The position numbers and the translations under genes were made by a program. Below the pieces are notes generated by a model. The model made no database searches. It had not been told where the DNA came from and saw only the letters and a program-made list of their open reading frames with translations. A DNA stretch of 33,500 nt from positions 64,001 through 97,500 of the forward strand of contig CAUYUJ010014620.1 in assembly GCA_963575745.1 (NCBI GenBank), written 5' to 3'. Below are positions 1 to 8,619 of this stretch, piece after piece. Within the stretch, counting starts at the first letter, position 1. Each line of letters begins with the position of its first letter. The DNA comes from Prorocentrum cordatum (Eukaryota > Sar > Dinophyceae > Prorocentrales > Prorocentraceae).

Positions 1-233
1 GTCGCTCGGACGTCCATTCCCTGTGCACTTTTTTCCGGCGTCGTGCGTGTTTTTGTTTGCCCGATGCTCCAGGACGCTCTTCCAGGGTCCTCGCCGAGAG
101 GAAAATTGCACACGTCCGAGCGATGCCAGGCCCACCCGTGCCTGGCCCTCGCCGACCCCCCGGCACGGTCACGCCACGCCGCGCGCATCTCGCAAGGCGT
201 CTGGGGATGCCCGGGAACCGGAACGGACTGGAA

Positions 234-398
234 TGAGGTCGGGCACGTCCTCCCGCAGGGGGATGCTGGCCAACAAATAAAGAGGTAGCCAAACAAATGC
301 TCCTGTGCGGTCAAACATAGGACAATAGGTCCTCCCCGGACTGTTGTTGGACCGCTTCTGAATACCTTCTCTCCTGTGGAGGGACGTGCCCGACTTGA
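234..398. mobile_element. MITE-like element, family M1, copy A
   Basis: This non-coding element of about 165 bp has terminal inverted repeats. The left end reads GTCGGGCACGTCCTCCCGCA (from 239) and the right end (about 373-394), reverse-complemented, reads GTCGGGCACGTCCCTCCACA. Adding the outer TTAAG-type bases gives boundaries 234 and 398. The flanking 8-mers GACTGGAA (226-233) and GCCTGGAC (399-406) agree at 6 of 8 positions and look like a decayed 8-bp target duplication. The interior is AT-richer and aligns with copies B, C and D. No transposase is encoded, so it would have to move in trans. An 8-bp duplication is typical of hAT and some other DNA transposons; the superfamily is an inference. 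Confidence 0.75.
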
Positions 399-491
399 GC
401 CTGGACCGGGAAGCGCCGCTTTCATGGGCTTGTTATGAGCACAAGGACGAGGACGAAAAGAACGAGGGCGAGCACGAAGAGGAATGCGGAG

Positions 492-493
<2 letters not shown>

Positions 494-522
<29 letters not shown>
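494..522. repeat. (GAC)n microsatellite
   Basis: About nine uninterrupted GAC/CGA triplets. It would read as Asp or Arg runs in some frames, but no surrounding gene is recognised. Confidence 0.9.
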
Positions 523-639
523 GAGGACAATGATTGGCACTTGGAGAAAGACCTGGGAAGCCGCCACCGTACCGTGAGGCACGAGTTGGAGTGTCCTCGG
601 GTCCCTTCGAACTCTCTGTACTGAGTACGTTGAACTTTC

Positions 640-850
640 TTCCAAGGGGCCCAAAGGCCAATCTCATGGGCGCTCGTGGGTGCTCTTGGGGTCGGTCGCG
701 TGATTCTTCCAAAAGGCAAAAGAGCCCCCCTGACGGGCCAAGAGGGCCCAAAAGAGGCCACCAGGACGGTCCAAGATGGCCCCGTGTCGCCCAGAGATCG
801 CTCCACGATGCCCGAGGTGGCCACATACGGCCCCAGAGGCCCCCAAGACG
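640..850. repeat. Degenerate CCAAGAGGCC-type repeat, short patch
   Basis: Scattered CCAAGAGGGCCC, CCAAGATGGCCC and CCCCCAAGACGCC words show that this is a small, eroded member of the low-complexity family that forms the larger arrays at 1895, 4505, 5515, 22755 and 28455. The long open frames here are by-products of the repeat and show no protein domain. Confidence 0.6.
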
Positions 851-1139
851 CCTCCTTCTTCCTACAGTCAACCCGTACAGTGAGGATGCGCGGTAAGGAT
901 GGCAGGGCCTTAAAAGGCGATGTTGACGTTTTTCGGACGAGGTTGGCCAGCGAACGTCGCCAAGGATGGGCCGAAGGGGCAAGGATGCAAGGGCACCCTT
1001 GGGAAAGCTGCCCATCCTTACTATGCAGGTTGACTATTCGGCGGTGGACAAACCTCCCTTTAATAAACCTCCCCTTAGTGAAAATGGCCTGGGACCGAAA
1101 CCGGCGGACCTGGACCCGCAAGAATGCCTTGGCCCGTAC

Positions 1140-1189
1140 GCCCTCTCGCGAACCGAAAACGGCCAATTCTTTAATCGACGTGTCAGGGT
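1140..1189 (+). repeat. Dispersed repeat, family S, copy 1
   Basis: A block of about 50 bp (GCCCTCTCGCG ... GAAAACGG ... AATCGACGTGTCAGGGT) aligns by eye with 31534-31583 at roughly 80% identity without gaps. In the second copy it directly abuts the left end of element M1 copy D. Here it is followed by GGAGGTCGATCCACCTCC, which could be a very decayed M1 end. No coding role is seen. Confidence 0.6.
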
Positions 1190-1727
1190 AGGAGGTCGAT
1201 CCACCTCCGAACTATAAGGAAAAGCTCGCGGCGTCTCGAGCGAGCGTGTGCAACTTCGCCCACGAGCGCGCGCCCACTCAGCTCTGCGCATACGTCCCGT
1301 GGCGCCTCTCGCGGCGGCCTCCACCGCTCCCGCAGCAACAAAAAGGTTTGGCGCGCCTCGCCGTGCACGCCTGCCTGCACGGGGCCCTGTCGTCCCCGTA
1401 CACGGGCTCCACTGGGTCGTCGGGCAGAAACTCTGTAGCCCCCGAGCGTAGCATCTCTGCGCGTGCGTTGGGGGGGGAGTCCGAGAGGTGACGAATGTCG
1501 CGGAAGCTCTGGCGGAATCCTGGCGGCACACAGAGTAATCGCCGTCCGCCTGGACGTACCTCCTCGCTTCATGTCTGGCGCCGTGCACGGCGCGCTTGTG
1601 CTGCACAGGCCCCAATCTGGTTGAAAATGCTGGTGGGTTGGGCCTGGGGCACACGGCGCAAGCGATTTCGAGCTGCACTCATTCTGGAGCGGCAAAAATG
1701 TCGCACGTGCTCCCTGTAATATGAATC

Positions 1728-1745
1728 GCACCACCTATGTGGTGC
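1728..1745. other. Short perfect hairpin
   Basis: GCACCAC, CTAT loop, GTGGTGC: a 7-bp perfect stem, about 60 bp before a stronger hairpin at 1807. Function unknown. Confidence 0.6.
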
Positions 1746-1806
1746 AATCGCTGGTCTTGGCTGAGTCCAGCCACTGCTCTGCGTTTTCGCTGGGTTTCCC
1801 CAGCGG

Positions 1807-1834
1807 TGTGCACCGGCTTTTCAGCCGGTGCACA
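1807..1834. other. Strong 12-bp perfect hairpin with tetraloop
   Basis: TGTGCACCGGCT, then loop TTTC, then AGCCGGTGCACA: a perfect 12-bp GC-rich stem. It could be a terminator-like RNA structure or the remnant of a foldback element. Nothing around it identifies a transcript. Confidence 0.7.
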
Positions 1835-1894
1835 GCGGCAAAGTCTTCGAGCACGACCCGCGTGTACGGCACCAGTTCGCAAGCTGCGCTCCGA

Positions 1895-2665
1895 CGACCC
1901 CCGAGAGGGCTGAAGGAGGCCCCCAAAGAGGGCCCCGGGACGCCCAAATCATTGCTGTGTTCTTGAAGGATCTGAATGTTCTCGCCGTGACTAGCTCTCA
2001 AATGCTCCAAGACGGCCCAAGAGGCCCCCCATGTCGGCCCGAGGCGGCCCAAGAAGCTTCCAAGAGCCCCCAAGGCCCAGGAGGGCCTCAAGACGGCCCA
2101 GGAGGCCGCCAAGATAGCCCAGAGGGCTCCAAGAGGGGCCCAAGAGAGGCCCCAAAAGGGGGAACAGGAACTGACATTTCAAGTCCTTCGCCCCAAGATG
2201 CCGCCAAAAGACCCCTGAGAGTCCCCGAAGACACCCCAAAACCGCCTACAAGAGGCTTCCGGGAGGCTTCCCAATAGATCCCCGCAAGCATCCCTGAGGC
2301 CTCTGACCTACAACCCAGGCGCGGTGGCGGGATGTGCCGAAGGCCATCGCCCCAGAACTGCCCAAGAGGCCCCCTACAAGGGCCCCAGGGCGGCCCCAGA
2401 GGGTTCCAAGACGACCCAAGGAGGGGCCCAAGAGAGTCCAAGAGGGAGAACACCAACTAAAACCCCTATCTTTCCGCCCAATTGCTCCCCCCCAACCAAG
2501 AAGCCTCCAAGCGGCCTAAAAGAGGCCCCTAATAAGCCCCAAGATGCCCCAAAGAGGTCCCCAAGCGGCCCCCACGACGCTTCAAAACTACCTCCAAGAG
2601 GCTCCACCAGGCCCCCAAACAGCTCCCAAGACGCCCACAAGAGTCCTCAGATAGTGCCCGAGAAA
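1895..2665 (+). repeat. CCAAGAGGCCC-type low-complexity array
   Basis: Tandem degenerate words CCCAAGAGGCCCC, CCAAGACGGCCC and CCAAGATGCCCC run with irregular spacing. Read on the minus strand the frames give endless Gly/Leu/Trp/Pro/Ser text (SWGPLGGLLG-like), and on the plus strand Pro/Arg/Lys text. This is translated repeat, not a protein gene. The same family recurs at 4505-5125, 5515-5945, 22755-23890 (inverted) and 28455-28680. Confidence 0.85.
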
Positions 2666-2790
2666 CCCACGACGCCTCCACCGTGGACTACCTGCCTCTT
2701 CGGAAGGTCGGCGGAATGGCGCAAGCCTCCTGAATAGCGACCCCATACAGCACTGGGACCCGTTGCTTACGCGGACAATAAAGCAAACCA

Positions 2791-2911
2791 ATGCCGCTGC
2801 TCCGGACCTCTCCGTGGGTACGTTCTGGCCAGCATTTCGAGGCGAATCCAGCCGCGGCGACGAGGGCCTCCCAGGAGGCCCAACAAGGCGAACACGAGGC
2901 AAGGGTAGCGG
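2791..2911 (-). repeat. Dispersed repeat, family R, copy 1
   Basis: A block of about 120 bp whose core TTTCGAGGCGAATCCAGC is shared with 6990-7075 and 18865-18987. The order of words (GGACCTCTCC, CGTTCTGGCCA, CGAGGCGAATCCAGC, GGCGACGAGG, CCCAGGAGGCCC) is the same in copies 1 and 3. On the minus strand the conserved text reads TAGFASK/ESW-like, so it could be a decayed coding fragment or simply a SINE-like repeat. No RNA polymerase III boxes were found. Confidence 0.75.
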
Positions 2912-2963
2912 TCTCTCCTAGCCTGGGGAATACCGCATCCTTCGCCGATGCCGACACCTCCAC

Positions 2964-3017
<54 letters not shown>
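2964..3017. repeat. (GAC)n microsatellite
   Basis: About 15 GAC triplets with one GGC interruption. No gene around it is recognised. Confidence 0.9.
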
Positions 3018-3018
<1 letters not shown>

Positions 3019-3638
3019 CCCCCTGGGGCGCAAGCTCGGCAGGGCGGCGGAGGCACCGGCCGGCGCTGCCCTGGTCCGCGAGGTTCGGCAGGTGGACGGC
3101 GAGGAACTCCTGGGGAGCTCGAGGGGGCCGGCGGCGTGCTGCGAGTGCAGGCCGTCCCGCCCGCGGCAAGCGCCCCCAGGCAGGATCGCGTCGTAAGAAA
3201 AGCAGGGCGGCCAAGTTGTCGCTATGTTCGGCACCTGGGGGCCCTCGCCGGGCCTCGGGACCGACCAAAAACGACTCAGGATGAGAAGCCGGTCCTGGGG
3301 AAAGGGTCGGGACTTCCGGGGACCCCGTCCTGACAAAAATCAAGACGTCGCATGCCTGGGCCCGCCCCTGTTTCCGACTTGCTCCCGCACTTCCTCTCGA
3401 AAAATCGCGACGGGGCCCTCATGCACTGGGCCCCGTTGCTGACTGCCTACCAGACCACCCCAACCCTTCCCGAAGACCCAAACTTCGATGTTCCCCGACC
3501 CCCCTCTCACTGGAAATCGAAGGAAAAGTTGGGCCGTCGGGTTGGGCAGGGGTGGTTTGGTGGGCGGTGAGTTGCCGCCACAAAACCACCCGAAATGAAG
3601 AACGGGTCCTGGGGAAGGGGTCCAGACGGTTGTCCACT

Positions 3639-3823
3639 TTTTCCCGGCAAACTGGGCTTTTTCCCGGCAAACTGGACTTTTCCCCGGCGCTCCGCCGGGA
3701 AAGAGTCCAGTTTGCTTAGTTTTTGTATGGAAGCTTGAAGCATGGATTTCCGAAAATCCCACTATCACCTTAAGGGTCTCCAACTCCCGCTGCGCAGATC
3801 CTAGCCGGGAAAGAGTCCAGTGG
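3639..3823. repeat. 20-bp GCCGGGAAA-GTCCAGTTT repeat with foldback, locus 1
   Basis: The 20-bp unit occurs in reverse orientation at about 3643 and 3663 (exact 20-bp spacing) and forward at 3694, with a further copy at 3804. Positions 3669-3688 and 3694-3713 form an inverted pair matching at 18 of 20 positions around a 5-base loop. The same unit forms a three-copy tandem at 6024-6080. No coding content. Confidence 0.75.
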
Positions 3824-3875
3824 TTGACTTGTGTCGTGCGGCCTTCGCCGTAGCACTACTCCTCGCAGTGTTTGT

Positions 3876-4152
<277 letters not shown>

Positions 4153-4504
4153 GTTAGTGGATTAGTACTACTAGGAGTGATTGTATTAAGGATAGTGAGA
4201 TTACGAATAGTAGTTGTAGTAGTGGAAAGATTAGTGGTAGTAAAAGCAGAAGTATTCGTAAGCGATGTCAAAAACCGTCCAGGTAGACGTACTACTGGTT
4301 ATCCGCCACCGTGCCTCTGGGCACGGAGTGGGCGTTTCCTGAGGTCCTCTGCCTCGTCCCCTGAGCCTGAGTCCTCGCTCCTGAGGAATCATTAAGGGCA
4401 CCAGAGCCCAAATTGCAAAATCTCCCGGGCCTTGTCGCGGTTCCCTTGGGCCTTGTCGCAGCTGCCTTGGGCCTTGTCGCAGCTGGCCGCGTGACTTTTT
4501 CGGG

Positions 4505-5125
4505 CCCACGAAGGCCCCAAGACGTGCCAAGAGGGCCCCAAGAGGCATCCAAGACGGCCCAAGAGGGGCCCGAGGGGCCCGAGACGCCCAAAGAGCGCTC
4601 CAAGACGCCCAAGATGGCCCCAAGACGGGCCAAGAGGCCTCCAAGACGGCCCAAGAGGCCCCCAAGAGGCCTCCCAAGAGGGCCCCAAGAGGCTAACATT
4701 GTTGATTTCCCATTGTGTTTTTCGATGTTTTTTGCTTTCTCGCCTTTTCGGCTTCCCGACGCTCTGAGACGGCCCAAGAGGCCCCCAAGACGGCCCCAAG
4801 AGGGCCCAAGAGAACCCCAAGACGGCCCCAAGACGGCCCAAGACGGCCCCAAGACGGCCCAAGAGGGCTCCAAGACGGCCCAAGAGGGCTCCAAGACGGA
4901 ACCAACAGGGGTCCAAGAGGGCGACAAACAATTCAAACAATCAAACTTTCCGCCCCCAGGAGCCCAAGGGGGGCCCAAGAGTGCCCCAAGAGGCCCCCAG
5001 AGGCCCCCAAGAGGCCCCCAAGAGGCCCCCAAGAAGCCCCAAGCAGCCCCCAAGAAGCCCCCATGAGGCCCCAAAAAGACTCCCAGAGGCCCTAAAACGG
5101 CCCCCAAGAGGCTTCAAAACTGCCT
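4505..5125 (+). repeat. CCAAGAGGCCC-type array with embedded spacer
   Basis: Same low-complexity family as 1895-2665. At about 4690-4775 it is interrupted by a non-repetitive spacer. Reverse-complemented, this begins GAGCGTCGGGAAGCCGAAA and closely resembles the spacers at 23111 and 23487 in the inverted array near 23 kb. The spacer is therefore part of the family, not a chance insertion. Confidence 0.85.
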
Positions 5126-5174
5126 CCCAAAGACCCCCGAAAGGCGTAACACGAGATCCCGACACACATACATT

Positions 5175-5314
5175 GGGTACCACTTGAGGCATATTGCCGA
5201 CATGCCTCAAGTGATACCTGATCGGTACTGCTTGAGGCATACAACGGACATGCCTCAAGACGTACTTCTTCGGTACCACTTGAGGCATACTGCCGACATG
5301 CCTCGAGTGGTCCA
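5175..5314. repeat. Three tandem 48-bp units, each a stem-loop
   Basis: Units begin near 5177, 5225 and 5273, an exact 48-bp period. Each has a 15-17 nt arm around CTTGAGGCAT, a 9-nt loop (ATTGCCGAC, ACAACGGAC, ACTGCCGAC) and a complementary arm ATGCCTCAAG. Arm pairing is 16/17 in unit 1 and 14/16 in unit 2; in unit 3 the innermost 14 bases pair at 13/14, with one extra base further out. The period is a multiple of three, so minus-strand frames show a 16-residue repeat, but there is no start, domain or recognisable protein. Confidence 0.9.
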
Positions 5315-5389
5315 GAATTTGAGATTCTCGCGCTTTCGGTTCCCCACCGCTCCATTCTGAAACACGCAGCGATGGCGCAAGGCCACTCT

Positions 5390-5512
5390 AACCACTGTAA
5401 CCCCTCTAACCACTCTAACCCCTTTGACCCCCCCTCTAATCCCCCAAACCCCTGTGACCCCTCTAACCCTTGTAACCCCTTACCCTGATAACCCCATATA
5501 CCCTGATACCTC
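5390..5512. repeat. Telomere-like degenerate C-rich repeat
   Basis: Imperfect units such as CTAACCCCT, GTAACCCCT, GTGACCCCT and CTAATCCCC run for about 120 bp. They resemble the CCCTAAA-type telomeric repeats known from plants and dinoflagellates, but the period is about 9 rather than 7 and the units are impure. This is better read as an interstitial minisatellite than a telomere. Confidence 0.7.
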
Positions 5513-5514
5513 CT

Positions 5515-5945
5515 CAGGAGGCCCCAAGAGGCTCCTCAGGAGACCCCAAGAGGCTCCTCAGGAGACCGCAAGACAGCCGCAGGAGGCCCCAAGCGGCTCC
5601 TCAGGAGGCCCCAAGCGGCTCCTCAGGAGACCGCAAGACAGCCTCAGGAGGCCCCAAGCGGCTCCTCTGGAGACCGCAAGACAGCCTCAGGAGACCCCCA
5701 AGCGGCTCCTCAGGAGACCGCAAGACAGCCTCAGGGGGCCCCAAGCGGCTCCTCAGGAGGCCCCAAGAAGGCCTCAGGGGGCCCCAAGCGGCTCCTCAGG
5801 ATGCCCCAAGATGGCCTCAGGAGGCCCCAAGGGGGCCTAAGGAGGCCCCAAGATGGCCTCAGGAGGCCCCAAGAGGCGCCTCAGGAGGCCCCAAGATGGC
5901 CTCAGGAGGCCCCAAGGGGGCCTAAGGAGGCCCCAAGGCGGCCGC
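5515..5945 (+). repeat. About 21-bp tandem repeat, CTCAGGAGGCCCCAAG family
   Basis: Roughly twenty units of CTCAGGAGGCCCCAAGCGG or CTCAGGAGACCGCAAGACAG, with a near-constant 21-bp period. It is more regular than the other CCAAGAGGC arrays and probably expanded more recently. A 21-bp period keeps a frame open, which explains the long Pro/Gln/Arg frames without implying a gene. Confidence 0.85.
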
Positions 5946-6023
5946 GTCGGAGGTTCCAGGGTCCGTCGTCGGAGGGAACTCTGTAAAGCTTTTCAAAAGC
6001 TTTAAATGCTTCTGAAACGGATC

Positions 6024-6080
6024 GCCGGGAAACAGTCCAGTTTGCCGGGAAAAAGTCGAGTTTGCCGGGAAAAAGAGTTT
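6024..6080 (+). repeat. 20-bp GCCGGGAAA-GTCCAGTTT repeat, locus 2
   Basis: Three forward units start at 6024, 6044 and 6064, exactly 20 bp apart; the third is shortened. They are followed by GGGTCCAGACC...AACCGTTGTCCA, which resembles GGGGTCCAGACGGTTGTCCA near 3617, so the shared repeat is longer than the 20-mer. Confidence 0.75.
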
Positions 6081-6119
6081 TTCCGGGTCCAGACCCCGAG
6101 GAGCAACCGTTGTCCAACA

Positions 6120-6985
6120 AAGCAAGGCGTCGGAGCTCCAGGGCCGTCCGGAGGATGGGGAGAGCATGCAGGTGGCCGCGAAGAGCTCGGGGATCTTCTG
6201 ACCCGGGTCACTCCAGACCAGGGCCAGCAGGAAACCAAAAACTGAAATGCAGGATCAAAAAACTGCAACGCTGGTCTTCGCAAGCCCGCGTCAGCCAATA
6301 TGCGCGGCCGCCTCGCGGCTCGCTAACCCGGGTCAGCCAGAGGGTGTCCTCGCAGGGTCCTGCAGGACCCGGTGCCCTGGCTGACCCCCGTTTGCATTGA
6401 CCCCCGTCTCTTGAACCCCGAAGAGCCGGGGATCTGAACGTGCCGCGCGTCTCCTCTCGGCAACGCCGCGAACGGATAACCAGGAGTGTGCAAACATACG
6501 CTTCTCGGCCCCCGCGGGCGACCTCTCCGTCGCAGGACGCACGCGCCGGGGGAGGGGCGTGCGGGGAGTGACTCAGGCGGCGGCGGAGAAAGGGTTCGCG
6601 GGAAACCGAACGTTTACGTCTGTGGCTTGCCGGCTCTCCGTTGACGGCGTTGCTGCACCAAGAATAGACGTCAAAAAACCACCCCCACAATAATCACCCC
6701 GACACGCGAAGTCGCTTAGCAAACGCGCCCGAAAAGGAATCGAACAGGGCACGGCTATTTAGTGAACGCCCAGAGCCGTTTGGTAAACGCCAATTGTCCG
6801 GTCCGGGTGGATTTTCCTCCCTTAAGAGAAGGAGACGCGCGACGCAGGTCATCATCGGCAGGCGCCCCGCCCCACCGTCGGCTCGCGCTCCTCCTCTCGC
6901 AGAGCCGGGCGGGGGCTGCCACGGGCTCGCAGGGCCAGGGCGGCCGCGACGAACGAGCGACAGCCTAAGAAGGGGGGGGACAGAC
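6120..6985. other. No recognisable gene
   Basis: GC-rich anonymous DNA. Open frames on both strands lack domains and overlap one another. Nothing repeated inside the window was noticed here. Confidence 0.55.
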
Positions 6986-6989
6986 AACG

Positions 6990-7075
6990 CCGACACCCAG
7001 GGGTGCGCCCTGGCCAGGATTCCGAGGCGAATCCAGCGGTGGCGACGAGGGCGGCGGGACGAGAGGGTGGGGCAG
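6990..7075 (-). repeat. Dispersed repeat, family R, copy 2
   Basis: Shares CCGAGGCGAATCCAGCGGTG and GGCGACGAGG with copies 1 (2791) and 3 (18865). It is shorter and lacks the CCTCTCC and CCCAGGAGGCCC edges. Confidence 0.7.
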
Positions 7076-7206
7076 CGGCATCGGTACTATGTGCCGTTGT
7101 CCCCCTCCGAGACTGGGCGAAGGTCTGCGCGAACGCACTGATCACCCAGCAGCTGCAGCAGCGCGGTGCCGATCCGCCTGATATTACCGTCGTCGTACTG
7201 TCATAG

Positions 7207-7301
7207 GGAAGAGGAGGAGGAGGAGGAGGAGGAGGAGGAGGAGGAGGAGGAGGAGGAGGAGGAGGAGGAGGAGGAGGAGGAGGAGGAGGAGGAGGAGGAG
7301 C
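7207..7301. repeat. (GGA)n microsatellite
   Basis: About 31 nearly pure GGA/GAG triplets. One of at least six GGA/CCT tracts in the window. Confidence 0.95.
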
Positions 7302-7702
7302 AGGTGGAGCAGAAGGAGCCGAGTAAGAACGCGGGGGCCTCTCTGGGCACGGCGGCCCTCGGCCGCGGAGAGGTCCCTTGACCCCGAGCGCCGGGACCCC
7401 TCCTGAGCCCAGGGTGGCCCTTGCCTCCAGGCTTTGGCTGCACGGTCACTGCATCTGCCTGCACAAGAAAACGGCGGCCCTTGCACAACAGCTTCTGGAT
7501 CTGTGCACGCTGCGCTGCGCGAGCGGCCATTTCCTTGCAGGGGGGGCCCGACCGGGGCCAGCAACTCGACGAGCTTGGCATGCGCGCCCGTGGCCCGCCG
7601 AGCTCCCGGCCTGGGCGTGCCGGCCCGCCCTGGGCCTGCGCGAGAGCCGCGCGGGCCGTCCGTCGCGGCGCTGGCGGGCGGGGCGGCGCAGCGGCGTCAG
7701 AG

Positions 7703-7770
7703 CCAACTCGGGCACGTCCCTCTGCAGGAGGACTGTTCCGAAGTGGTCGAAAAATCGTCGGGGGATGATG
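7703..7770. mobile_element. M1 element, left end only (copy E)
   Basis: CTCGGGCACGTCCCTCTGCAGG matches the M1 left terminal repeat, and the following GTGGTCGAAAAATCGTC resembles the interior of copy C. No matching right terminus follows, so this is a truncated copy. A 13-bp direct repeat GGGGATGATGTTT (7761 and 7782) lies just after it. Confidence 0.55.
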
Positions 7771-7959
7771 TTTGAGGATTTGGGGATGATGTTTTGGGCA
7801 TTCTCGTCGGAGCTGGAGCGTAGAGAGGCGAGCTTGGGGCGCCGCGAGCCGGCGGCGAGCATTCAGAGGGGGGAAAGCGAGAAGAGGCGGGCCTCCCCCG
7901 CAGGCTCGGAAGTCCCCCGGCTCTCGGACAAGAAGGCCGGAGGCCTTCTGGAGAAGCCC

Positions 7960-8045
7960 CGCCGCCTCCTCAGGAGGCCTTCTCCTTCTCACTCCCCCCC
8001 TCGTTCCCCGCCCGAGAGACAGCGAGCGAGCGAGCGAGCGAGCTG
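7960..8045 (-). repeat. Dispersed sequence T, copy 1, with (GAGC)n
   Basis: GCCTTCTCC...CTCACTCCCCCCCTCG...AGCGAGCG here resembles 15965-16015, just outside the retrotransposon 5' end. On the minus strand both read toward a TCC-rich side. A short (AGCG)n run at 8020-8043 belongs to it. Confidence 0.6.
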
Positions 8046-8067
8046 GCCAGCCACGGTGCAGGTCGAC

Positions 8068-8075
8068 GACTAGCA
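8068..8075. repeat. 8-bp target duplication, left copy
   Basis: GACTAGCA directly precedes the TTAAG of M1 copy B and is repeated exactly at 8234-8241 after its closing CTTAA. Confidence 0.85.
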
Positions 8076-8233
8076 TTAAGCCGGCCACGTCCCCCTGCAG
8101 GAGGATTTTGGACGATAAATAAAACATGCTCAAAAAACGCCCCCAAATAGTCAATCCATAATCGAACAAGAGTCCCCGGACTATGTTTTTTATGTATGAA
8201 TGTTCCTCCCGTAGAGGGACAGGCCCGACTTAA
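8076..8233. mobile_element. MITE-like element, family M1, copy B (complete)
   Basis: 158 bp from TTAAGCCGGCCACGTCCCCC to the inverted end GGGACAGGCCCGACTTAA. It is flanked by a perfect 8-bp duplication (GACTAGCA at 8068-8075 and 8234-8241), which fixes the boundaries. The AT-richer interior includes GTCCCCGGACTATG, alignable with copies A and C. It has no coding capacity. Perfect duplications suggest it is the youngest complete M1 copy in the window. Confidence 0.9.
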
Positions 8234-8241
8234 GACTAGCA
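8234..8241. repeat. 8-bp target duplication, right copy
   Basis: Second GACTAGCA, immediately after M1 copy B. Confidence 0.85.
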
Positions 8242-8377
8242 CCGAACTGCTGGAAAGAAGGGCAGGCCGGGGGCAGGCTGCGGTTCCGATGCAGCACGGC
8301 CGCTTGCCAGCAGCAGGGGGCGAGGTGGAAGCGCCCTCTCGCCAGCTCGGCACGGCGACCGCCCGAAGGCAAGGGCA

Positions 8378-8511
8378 GGAGGAGGAGGAGGAGGAGGAGG
8401 AGGAGGAGGAGGAGGAGGAGAAGAAAGGGGATGGGGAGGAGGAGGGGGACGAGGAGGGGGGGGAGGAGGGAAATGAGGAGGAGGAGGAAGAGGAGGAGGA
8501 GGAGGAGGAGG
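8378..8511. repeat. (GAG)n microsatellite at the 3' end of the retrotransposon
   Basis: GGA/GAG triplets with interruptions (GAAGAAAGGGG, GGGGGACGAGG). It abuts the retrotransposon 3' terminus at 8512. Read on the minus strand it is a CCT run directly following ATAAAA, so it is either the target sequence or a microsatellite tail. Confidence 0.9.
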
Positions 8512-8619
8512 TTTTATCTGCTAGAACCAACCTGGCAAACCTTGCCTCAATCAGCGCTCGGGGGGAATTAGGTGGACGAGCGGGACGCTGAGCAGGTGCG
8601 TCTACTCGCCCGACCACTT

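Larger units (their letters stand above)
850..1890. other. No recognisable gene
   Basis: Apart from the family S block and two short hairpins (near 1728 and 1807) I see nothing identifiable. The overlapping open frames on both strands are what GC-rich DNA produces by chance, and none shows a domain. Confidence 0.6.

Noticed and set aside
385-410. CTTGAGCC at the right end of M1 copy A as a second spliced-leader relic
   Set aside because: Only eight bases match and they are explained by the M1 terminal sequence and its flank.
4292-5107. A 271-residue frame of Gly/Leu/Trp/Ser/Pro repeats and similar ones at 2-2.6, 22.7-23.9 and 28.4 kb
   Set aside because: They are translations of the CCAAGAGGCC repeat on the favourable strand. 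All frames are open because the repeat lacks stop words.
5390-5512. True telomere
   Set aside because: Units are impure, about 9 bp long and embedded between internal repeats.
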